From JAIPEI01 sp041685835 (lineage in GTDB: Bacteria > Desulfobacterota > DSM-4660 > Desulfatiglandales > HGW-15), in the NCBI GenBank assembly GCA_041685835.1, contig JAWLEX010000097.1, positions 1 to 11,543 on the forward strand: DNA of 11,543 bases, read 5' to 3'. This document shows positions 6,856 through 11,543 of this stretch, one piece after another. The notes under the pieces were generated by a model, which saw only the letters and a program-made list of their open reading frames with translations, ran no database searches and was not told the DNA's origin. A program made the translations under genes and the position numbers. Every line of letters begins with the position of its first letter. Position 1 is the stretch's first letter.

Positions 6856-7475
6856 AATCAGGGCCGGACGCTCGGTCCCTGGCAGGCCTCACAGCCCTGG
6901 CCTTTGGGCTGTGGATCCTGGCCTTTGCCGTCCCGTCGGGCGACTTCTGGGTAAAGATCTCCCTTTCAGCGGCGATCCTGGCTTCCCTCTCCCTCATTCT
7001 TCGAAAGGAGATCCGTGCCGAGATACGGTTCGATTTGCGGGCACTGCTCCTGGGGCTTGCGGCGGCTGCGGCCCTTTACGGCGTATTCGCCCTGGGCCGC
7101 TTGGTTTCGCTCCAGCTCTTTGGATTCGCAGGCACCCGGATCAGCGATATCTATCACAAAGGGGCAGGGTCCCCGGCGTGGGTCATCTCCCTGCTGCTCT
7201 TTTTTGTGACCGGACCGAGCGAGGAGATCTTCTGGCGGGGGTTTCTTCAGCGGGGACTCCAGGAGCGTTTCGGAGGCCCGCGGGGATACATCATTGCAAC
7301 GGCCTTTTATGCAGGCGTGCACATCTCTTCCATGAATTTCATGCTCATCGGCGCCGCCGCAACAGCCGGGGCCTTCTGGGGCCTGTTCTACTGGCGCACC
7401 GACAACCTGGCCGCCGCGATCGTGTCCCACTCGATATGGAGCACCTTCATATTCACCGTAATGCCCCTTAACTGA
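6852..7475 (+). CDS. CPBP-family intramembrane glutamic-type protease homologue
   Basis: This is a multi-span membrane protein of the CPBP (CAAX protease and bacteriocin-processing, Abi) family. The 207 residues contain the conserved core: motif 1 SEEIFWRGFLQ with Glu124, Glu125 and Arg129; motif 2 YAGVH with His157; and a third histidine, His193, in VSHSIWS. All proposed catalytic residues of the family are present, so it is probably active. Substrates of most bacterial members are unknown. The start is GTG at 6852, sharing GTGA with the prenyltransferase stop, so the two are translationally coupled. A functional tie to prenylated products is tempting because eukaryotic relatives cut prenylated CAAX proteins, but nothing here demonstrates it. 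Confidence 0.82.
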   Translation: MKSGPDARSLAGLTALAFGLWILAFAVPSGDFWVKISLSAAILASLSLILRKEIRAEIRFDLRALLLGLAAAAALYGVFALGRLVSLQLFGFAGTRISDIYHKGAGSPAWVISLLLFFVTGPSEEIFWRGFLQRGLQERFGGPRGYIIATAFYAGVHISSMNFMLIGAAATAGAFWGLFYWRTDNLAAAIVSHSIWSTFIFTVMPLN

Positions 7476-7512
7476 AACTTCGACCACCTCACGCCGGAAG
7501 CTCGAAGCATAA

Positions 7513-7659
7513 CGCTCAATAGAATGCCACTTGAACACGGAATTGCCGATTTCTTTTGACGGCTGGGGAAAAATGGAGGTCGATCTCCCAAATGCCGATG
7601 CGAGAGTTGTTATCGAGATTGACACACAACCTTCCACAACCCTGATAGCCTTTCGCTGA
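7513..7659 (+). pseudogene. decayed fragment resembling a DUF559-type endonuclease-domain protein
   Basis: This open stretch lies between the two convergent gene blocks and has no start matching a complete protein. It reads ELPISFDGWGKMEVDLP, then NADARVVIEID, and ends in TQPSTTLIAFR and a TGA at 7657. This resembles the segment of DUF559 (Vsr-like endonuclease fold) proteins of the form SFDGWG-MEVDL-ARV-IEIDG-QHL-AYRR, from memory of that family. The normal continuation (QHL, then RRDRRKD and LRF) is lost. In-frame sequence continues upstream across a TAA at 7510-7512 (SRRKLEA, stop, RSIECHL), which fits a degraded gene. An ATG at 7573 could start a 28-residue peptide, but that is probably fortuitous. 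The identification comes from pattern memory and is tentative; the PD-(D/E)XK catalytic core would be incomplete. Confidence 0.45.
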
Positions 7660-7674
7660 CTTCCGGACAGGGTT
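7638..7674. terminator. inverted repeat between convergent genes
   Basis: AACCCTG (7638-7644) and CAGGGTT (7668-7674) are a perfect 7-bp inverted repeat around a 23-nt spacer, ending nine bases beyond the pyrD stop. The position suits a shared terminator for the convergent CPBP and pyrD transcripts. The long loop and absence of T-runs make it weak. It also overlaps the end of the decayed fragment at 7513-7659. Confidence 0.25.
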
Positions 7675-7682
7675 CCTCAGGA

Positions 7683-8612
7683 TCAAGGGGCCGTAACCAG
7701 TGTCCCGATCAGGTCCTCCAGCCTGGCTATTCCCTTATCTCGACAGAACTGGACCAGGTCGTGGAAAATCGTGAGGGAGGCGCGGGGGTCCACAAAATTG
7801 GCCGTGCCCACCTGCACTGCCCGCGCACCGGTGATGAGGAACTCCAGGGCGTCTTTTCCGGACATGATGCCGCCCACCCCGATCACCGGGATGCTGAGGA
7901 CCTCCACCACTTCATGCACCATGCGCACGGCAACAGGCCGTATGGCCGGGCCGGAGAGTCCTCCCTTGACATTGGCCAGCACAGGTCTGCGGGTCTCCAC
8001 GTCCACCACCATCCCGGTGAGCGTGTTGATCAGGGAAACGGCATGGGCCCCGGCCTTCTCCACGGCGAGGGCCGGTTTGCGGATATCGGTCACGTTGGGC
8101 GAGAGCTTGACAATGACCGGCTTGTCCGATGCTGCAAGCACCTTTTCCGTGACCCTTGCCGAGGCATCCGGGTCCGTGCCGAAGGCCATTCCCCCCTGTT
8201 CAACGTTCGGGCAGGATATGTTCAGCTCCAGGGCGTCTATGCCATCCACCCCGCGAAGGGCCCGGGCGACTTCACCGTACTCCTCAATGCAGTGCCCGTA
8301 AATGTTCACCACAACCACGGTGTCCAGGCCCTCGAGCCAGGGGAGCTTTTCTTCCAGAAACCTGTCAACGCCTATGTTGGCGAGCCCGATGGCGTTCAGC
8401 ATGCCGCATGGGGTCTCAACGATTCGGGGGGGAGGGTTTCCCGCCCTGGGCTCGAGGGACAGGCCCTTGACTATAATGCCCCCTAAAAGGGCCGGATCGA
8501 ACAGGGATCCGAACTCCCTGCCGTATCCAAAGGTCCCGGATGCTGCCATTACCGGGTTCTTCAGCTCAAGGGGACCCACATTCACACTGAGATCGGGATG
8601 AACGTCATTCAT
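7683..8612 (-). CDS. pyrD: dihydroorotate dehydrogenase, class 1B catalytic subunit
   Basis: This enzyme oxidises dihydroorotate to orotate in de novo pyrimidine synthesis. It is the FMN-containing catalytic subunit of the cytosolic class 1B enzyme, which passes electrons through PyrK to NAD. From the ATG at 8612 the protein has 309 residues. It shows the N-terminal NPVMAASGTFGYG, Lys49 in VKGLS, Asn73 in GMLNAIGL, NISCPN with catalytic Cys134 (a Cys base is diagnostic of class 1; class 2 uses Ser), and the FMN-phosphate segment GVGGIMSGKDA. A TTG two codons upstream (8618) is a possible alternative start. Neither start has a clear ribosome binding site. The gene lies 51 bp after pyrK on the same strand, the usual K-D order, and the two subunits form an alpha2-beta2 enzyme. 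Confidence 0.93.
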   Translation of the reverse strand: MNDVHPDLSVNVGPLELKNPVMAASGTFGYGREFGSLFDPALLGGIIVKGLSLEPRAGNPPPRIVETPCGMLNAIGLANIGVDRFLEEKLPWLEGLDTVVVVNIYGHCIEEYGEVARALRGVDGIDALELNISCPNVEQGGMAFGTDPDASARVTEKVLAASDKPVIVKLSPNVTDIRKPALAVEKAGAHAVSLINTLTGMVVDVETRRPVLANVKGGLSGPAIRPVAVRMVHEVVEVLSIPVIGVGGIMSGKDALEFLITGARAVQVGTANFVDPRASLTIFHDLVQFCRDKGIARLEDLIGTLVTAP

Positions 8613-8663
8613 GATCAAGCCGCCCGGTGTCCTGAACGTCCGGGGCCTCCGTGGATGAGGGGG

Positions 8664-9476
8664 TCAGTGCGGCCCCGCCCGGGTCCAGTCCACGGCCTGG
8701 GCCGGAAAGACCGGGCCTTCCGTGCACACCCGGAAAAAGGAGACGGATTCTTCCGGCGCCGCGTGAACCACACAGCCAAGGCAAGCCCCCAGGCCGCAGG
8801 CCATGGACGCCTCCAGGGAGACCTGGCATGAGACGCCGGCCGCGGCGGTGAGCACGGCCACCCGCTCGAGCATGGCCGTGGGACCGCAGGCGCATACACC
8901 GCCGGCCGCTTTGCTTCCGGGGTCTGCTTCCAGCGCGGCCTGCAGCAGGTCGGTCACAGGGCCCGCGTGGCCCATGGTGCCGTCGTCGGTTGCGACCTCG
9001 GCCGCGACATCCAGGTGCAGGATGTCGCTCGCCGAAAGGACCTGGGCCTTTCCGTTAAACCCCGTAAAGAGGCGGAAGGTCCGATCCCCCAACCCGCAAA
9101 GGGCCTGGGCCAGGAAAAAGAGCGGCGCCACGCCCATACCGCCGCCTACGAGCAACAGGGGGAGCGATGCATCCCCGGCGCTGAAACCGTTACCCAAAGG
9201 GCCCAGGATATGGACCCGGTCCCCGGAGCGCTTTTCCGCGAGAACGGCCGTGCCCCGCCCCACCACCTTGTATAACACGCCTATGGCACCGTCCCCGTAA
9301 AGACCGCAAATGGAAAAGGGCCGCCGAAGCAGGGGGTCGAGCCCGGAGCCTGCCCGTATCATCACGAACTGGCCGGGCCGTGCGCTCCCCGCGATGGAAG
9401 GCGCATCAAGGAACATCAGGAAGGTACCGGGAACCACCTCCCGATGACCGCTGATCTCGGCCTCACACTCGATCAT
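8664..9476 (-). CDS. pyrK: dihydroorotate dehydrogenase electron-transfer subunit PyrK
   Basis: This is the FAD and [2Fe-2S] subunit of class 1B dihydroorotate dehydrogenase; it carries electrons from PyrD to NAD. From the ATG at 9476 the protein has 270 residues. It shows the FAD-binding RPFSI (52-56), the NAD-binding GGGMGVAPL (111-119) and a complete iron-sulfur set, Cys227-x4-Cys232-x2-Cys235-x15-Cys251. The start is chosen because MIECEAEI matches the family N-terminus and AGGGGAG lies ten bases upstream (plus-strand 9487-9493). An in-frame ATG at 9539 would add 21 residues with no family match. The pyrD gene follows. A hairpin and a promoter-like box lie upstream. The same protein family includes NfnA-like electron-transfer subunits, but the pyrD neighbour settles the assignment. 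Confidence 0.93.
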   Translation of the reverse strand: MIECEAEISGHREVVPGTFLMFLDAPSIAGSARPGQFVMIRAGSGLDPLLRRPFSICGLYGDGAIGVLYKVVGRGTAVLAEKRSGDRVHILGPLGNGFSAGDASLPLLLVGGGMGVAPLFFLAQALCGLGDRTFRLFTGFNGKAQVLSASDILHLDVAAEVATDDGTMGHAGPVTDLLQAALEADPGSKAAGGVCACGPTAMLERVAVLTAAAGVSCQVSLEASMACGLGACLGCVVHAAPEESVSFFRVCTEGPVFPAQAVDWTRAGPH

Positions 9477-9502
9477 TACCGACACGCTCCCCTCAACTGG
9501 AC

Positions 9503-9520
9503 CGCCCCTTGAGCGGGGCG
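9503..9520 (-). promoter_or_regulatory. hairpin in the pyrK leader
   Basis: CGCCCC and GGGGCG form a perfect 6-bp stem with a 6-nt loop, just upstream of the pyrK ribosome binding site. The stem could occlude or expose the site and so tune translation of pyrKD. No T-tract follows in the minus direction, so it is not a standard attenuator. No PyrR-binding consensus could be recognised by eye. Confidence 0.25.
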
Positions 9521-9561
9521 ATTTATCCATGCACGGCATGTGAATGATGATAGATCGTGGG

Positions 9562-9567
9562 AGTATA
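9562..9567 (-). promoter_or_regulatory. candidate -10 box for pyrKD
   Basis: On the minus strand TATACT matches the sigma70 -10 consensus at five of six positions, about 85 bases upstream of the pyrK start. No good -35 lies 16-18 bases further upstream. The same spot read on the plus strand (9564-9569) is a perfect TATAAT, so orientation cannot be decided from the box alone. The AT-rich patch stands out in a GC-rich window. The surrounding 9477-9680 gap otherwise holds no convincing gene. Confidence 0.3.
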
Positions 9568-9680
9568 ATTCACAAGATCAAAGAGGCGGTTGTCGGTTAT
9601 GATTTGCTCTCGTATCCATTTTTGTCTGAGAATAAATCAGATCCGGGTAAACTATCCCTGCTGCGCTCAGTCTCTCCAGG

Positions 9681-10130
9681 TCAGAATACGCGATCCAGCA
9701 AAATATGGGAGAAATACCCGATGACCGCGGAGAAGTAGAACGGCAGCAGCCGTGGCAGGGGCTGGTCGTAGAAAACCACGGGAAGCAGGAGTATTGGAAA
9801 AGGCACGAGCAGCATGGCCCACCAGGTGTGGGTCCACCCGCGGTGCCTTCCGAGGGCCGGCAGCATTGCGCAGAAGCCGAGAATGGCGGCCCAACGGTAC
9901 ATCTGTTTGATCATGAATGACAGGTCCAGTATGACCAGGATGAGGTAGAACAAACCCCGGCCCTTGGAGTCCGTGTCCGTGTCAGGGAACAGGGCCCCCA
10001 TAAGGGCCGTCACACCCAGGACCACGGCCGGCTCCAGCTGAGGCTGGACCAGATGGAGTTGGACCGCCCCGGCAAAACACCCCGCCCACAGGATCGCCCC
10101 GCCAGCCACATGACCGCGGTAGCCCGGCAT
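9681..10130 (-). CDS. small YdjM-like membrane-bound metal-dependent hydrolase
   Basis: This is an integral-membrane protein of the YdjM family (LexA-regulated, membrane-bound predicted metal-dependent hydrolase, PF04307). The 149 residues include the family pattern of His and Asp residues between membrane helices: RGHVAGG with His7, LFPDTDTDS with Asp50 and Asp52, HRGWTHT (96-102), and FSHILLD with His142 and Asp146. The biochemical reaction is unknown for the family. The protein is shorter than E. coli YdjM (about 196 residues) and stops three residues after Asp146, but all family motifs are present. AGGGGA, seven bases before the ATG (plus-strand 10138-10143), is a good ribosome binding site. 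It lies 104 bp after the aminotransferase gene on the same strand. Confidence 0.78.
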   Translation of the reverse strand: MPGYRGHVAGGAILWAGCFAGAVQLHLVQPQLEPAVVLGVTALMGALFPDTDTDSKGRGLFYLILVILDLSFMIKQMYRWAAILGFCAMLPALGRHRGWTHTWWAMLLVPFPILLLPVVFYDQPLPRLLPFYFSAVIGYFSHILLDRVF

Positions 10131-10234
10131 TACACGTTCCCCTCATCTGATCGTCCATTGTTCCGTGCCCGCCTTGACCCGTTTTGCACTTGATCCCACC
10201 CGGCCGGCGCCCATCCGGAATCAGATGTCCGGTC

Positions 10235-11356
10235 CTAGTTTCGAACATGCATGTCCAGGTAATCGGACAGCCTTTCGAGCCCTGTCAAGAGGTCGTCGCG
10301 GCCGAACCCGAAGCGGACATGGTGGTCCCCGTAGTGGAACATGCGTGACGGTGCCAGCATAACCCCGGTCTCTTTAACGAGGGTTTCGCAGAAAACGAAC
10401 GTATCCTCGACAGTCTTCATTCGCGGAAAGCAGATGGAGCCGCTCTGCGGGCGGTTCCACTGAAAGCAATCGCTGTAATCTTCAAAAAAGCGATCCAGCA
10501 GCAATATGTTCTTCTGAATACGGGAGCGCTGAGTGGCGATGATGCCGTCCCTGCCGCGCAGGGCCATGAGGCCCAGTATTTCGCTGGGAGCGCTGCTGCA
10601 AATCGTGGTGTAATCCTTGAGGCGGCTCATTGAATCGAGAATCCGGCGATCACGGGATGCAACCCAGCCGATCCGCAGTCCGGGCAGGCCGAAGGACTTG
10701 GAAAGGCCACAGAGCGATACTGCACCTGAGAATTGTTCACAGGCCGCTGGAAGCATGGCACCGGGGTCGAGTTCCAGGAACCGGTACATCTCGTCGGAGA
10801 ACAAGCAGGCCCCCTGCTCCATCACTATGTCAAGAATTGAATCGTAATCATCCCGGGTCGGGAGAAAGCCTGTGGGATTGTGAGGAAAATTTACCACCAC
10901 CAGCTTGGTATCATTCCTTATCAAGCCCTTCAATTGTTGGGCGGAAAACCGCCAGCCCTGCTCTTCGTACGGTGTCCACAAGGAGACCTCGCACCCTAAG
11001 GACCGGGCCACTGCGTAGAGGGACTGGTAGCCGGGAAACGTGCAGATCACGTGATCTCCCGAATTCAGGAGCGCCTGCATCAGGAGGAAAATCCCTTCCT
11101 CCGGCGCAAGCACGAGGATATCGTCCCGCGCCAGGCCCTCGTAAATTCCGGCCACGGCCTCACGAAGGGCCGGGTGCCCGTTCGTATCGGTGTACCCCAG
11201 TCTGAGGTCCCTCCAGAGCCTCCTGGTTTGGGAATCGGCCAGGCCCAGCAACTCCGACATGGACAGGGCCTCGCAGTCTGAACTCGAGAGGAGATACTCT
11301 GCCGAAAACTCGTGCTCAGCAAAAAACCTTTCCAATGCAAAGGTTTCTATCTTCAT
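10235..11356 (-). CDS. fold-type I PLP-dependent aminotransferase (class I/II)
   Basis: This is a cytoplasmic pyridoxal-phosphate enzyme of the aspartate-aminotransferase fold. From the ATG at 11356 it has 373 residues. It shows the core set: Tyr110 in FPGYQS, HNPTG with Asn160, Asp188 and Tyr191 in SDEMYR, the Schiff-base Lys220 in LSKSFGLPG, Arg228 in RIGW, and carboxylate-binding Arg348 near the C-terminus. The N-terminus MKIETFALERFFAEHEFSA and SSSDCEALSMSELL belong to a subgroup of class I aminotransferases with no reaction known to me, so the amino-acid substrate cannot be named. Upstream ATG 11410 adds 18 residues and overlaps the stop of a possible leader peptide (TAATG), so initiation at 11410 is a real alternative. 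The ATG at 11356 matches homologues better but lacks a Shine-Dalgarno motif. Confidence 0.85.
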   Translation of the reverse strand: MKIETFALERFFAEHEFSAEYLLSSSDCEALSMSELLGLADSQTRRLWRDLRLGYTDTNGHPALREAVAGIYEGLARDDILVLAPEEGIFLLMQALLNSGDHVICTFPGYQSLYAVARSLGCEVSLWTPYEEQGWRFSAQQLKGLIRNDTKLVVVNFPHNPTGFLPTRDDYDSILDIVMEQGACLFSDEMYRFLELDPGAMLPAACEQFSGAVSLCGLSKSFGLPGLRIGWVASRDRRILDSMSRLKDYTTICSSAPSEILGLMALRGRDGIIATQRSRIQKNILLLDRFFEDYSDCFQWNRPQSGSICFPRMKTVEDTFVFCETLVKETGVMLAPSRMFHYGDHHVRFGFGRDDLLTGLERLSDYLDMHVRN

Positions 11357-11409
11357 GGGAGGGACCCCGACTGTCACAATATACTGGAAAGACCGGTTTC
11401 CTGAAGCCA

Positions 11410-11445
11410 TTACTCACACTGATGGATCGGTCCATTCCGGATCAT
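11410..11445 (-). CDS. possible 11-residue leader peptide upstream of the aminotransferase
   Basis: An ATG at 11445 opens an 11-codon frame encoding MIRNGPIHQCE and ending in TAA at 11412-11410. AGGAG lies ten bases upstream (plus-strand 11456-11460), a better ribosome binding site than either aminotransferase start has. The stop overlaps the ATG at 11410 as TAATG, an arrangement that allows translational coupling. The frame also lies almost wholly inside the hairpin at 11417-11450, so translation would melt that stem. It does not contain a run of one amino acid as in classical attenuator peptides. It may be a true leader or a chance frame. Confidence 0.25.
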   Translation of the reverse strand: MIRNGPIHQCE

Positions 11446-11450
11446 CAGTG
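11417..11450. promoter_or_regulatory. hairpin or operator-like palindrome upstream of the aminotransferase
   Basis: CACTGATG (11417-11424) and CATCAGTG (11443-11450) pair perfectly, with three more pairs inside after a bulged G. The element sits directly upstream of the ATG at 11410 and covers the possible leader peptide. It could be an RNA hairpin controlling access to the aminotransferase start or a protein-binding palindrome. There is no T-run on its minus-strand 3' side, so it is not a terminator for a gene beyond the window. Confidence 0.35.
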
Positions 11451-11503
11451 CCTTACTCCTGAAAAGCTGTCAGAAAAAACAAAAAGTATTGATGTTGGGA
11501 TAA

Positions 11504-11539
11504 TCCAAATCGAAATCGGGATCGGGATCGCAATCGAAA
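11504..11539 (+). repeat. degenerate hexamer array (TCGNNA)n, right end
   Basis: Six consecutive 6-bp units are visible: TCCAAA, TCGAAA, TCGGGA, TCGGGA, TCGCAA and TCGAAA. Five fit TCGNNA exactly and the first differs by one base. The array ends four bases before the window end. The left end of the window holds the same unit on the opposite strand (1-23). It lies about 150 bp upstream of the aminotransferase start in non-coding sequence. Confidence 0.7.
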
Positions 11540-11543
11540 GAGA

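Noticed and set aside
9477..9539. N-terminal extension of PyrK from the ATG at 9539
   Set aside because: The added residues do not match PyrK proteins, and a good ribosome binding site serves the ATG at 9476.
9600..9690. Frameshifted C-terminal continuation of the YdjM-like protein
   Set aside because: An alternate frame gives a short open stretch after the stop, but it lacks the hydrophobic or motif content expected of a family C-terminus, and the encoded protein already holds all motifs.
9544..9738. 64-codon plus-strand frame in the pyrK upstream region
   Set aside because: There is no ribosome binding site and no recognisable family, and its end overlaps the YdjM-like gene antisense. The perfect TATAAT nearby is too close to the ATG context to support it.
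10215..10232. Short inverted repeat downstream of the aminotransferase as a terminator
   Set aside because: The stem is only 5 bp with an 8-nt loop and no T-tract in either direction.
11504..11539. CRISPR array
   Set aside because: The repeat unit is only 6 bp with no spacers and no cas genes nearby.

Overview
The window is GC-rich and holds ten intact protein-coding genes, one decayed gene remnant, and a set of intergenic hairpins and repeats. Gene content and protein style suggest a Desulfobacterota-type (former Deltaproteobacteria) bacterium, probably anaerobic. The pointers are a branched-chain-amino-acid-type (Liv/HAAT) ABC transporter linked to an AMP-forming acyl-CoA synthetase, a MenA-like prenyltransferase, and an NAD-dependent class 1B dihydroorotate dehydrogenase (PyrK/PyrD). 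This taxonomic placement is an inference from family resemblance, not a database result. No rRNA, tRNA, CRISPR array, insertion sequence or phage gene was seen.

Plus-strand block (137-7475): livH-type permease, substrate-binding protein, livG-type and livF-type ATPases, acyl-CoA synthetase, MenA-like UbiA prenyltransferase and a CPBP-family membrane protease. The last four genes are tightly packed: livF overlaps the synthetase, 38 bp separate the synthetase from the prenyltransferase, and the prenyltransferase overlaps the protease by 4 bp. The first four genes instead have a GC-rich hairpin at each junction, the strongest lying between the binding-protein gene and livG. The second permease subunit (LivM) normally found in such clusters is absent. 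The likely common task of the first five genes is uptake of an acid followed by CoA activation in the cytoplasm. The substrate may be a fatty or aromatic acid rather than an amino acid.

Convergence zone (7476-7682): about 200 bp between the two oppositely oriented gene blocks. It contains an in-frame remnant resembling a DUF559-type endonuclease-domain protein, with an internal stop, plus an inverted repeat.

Minus-strand block (11445 down to 7683, in transcription order): a possible 11-residue leader peptide, a fold-type I PLP aminotransferase, a small YdjM-like membrane-bound hydrolase, PyrK and PyrD. PyrK and PyrD together form the NAD-linked dihydroorotate dehydrogenase of pyrimidine synthesis.

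Both ends of the window carry the same short hexameric repeat (TCGNNA units) in opposite orientation. The window may therefore be a contig that broke in these repeats. No intergenic stretch exceeds 300 bp. I found no clearly new multi-gene system. The most unusual points are the missing LivM, the hairpin-partitioned transporter cluster, the decayed endonuclease-like gene, the possible leader peptide in front of the aminotransferase, and the terminal hexamer arrays.
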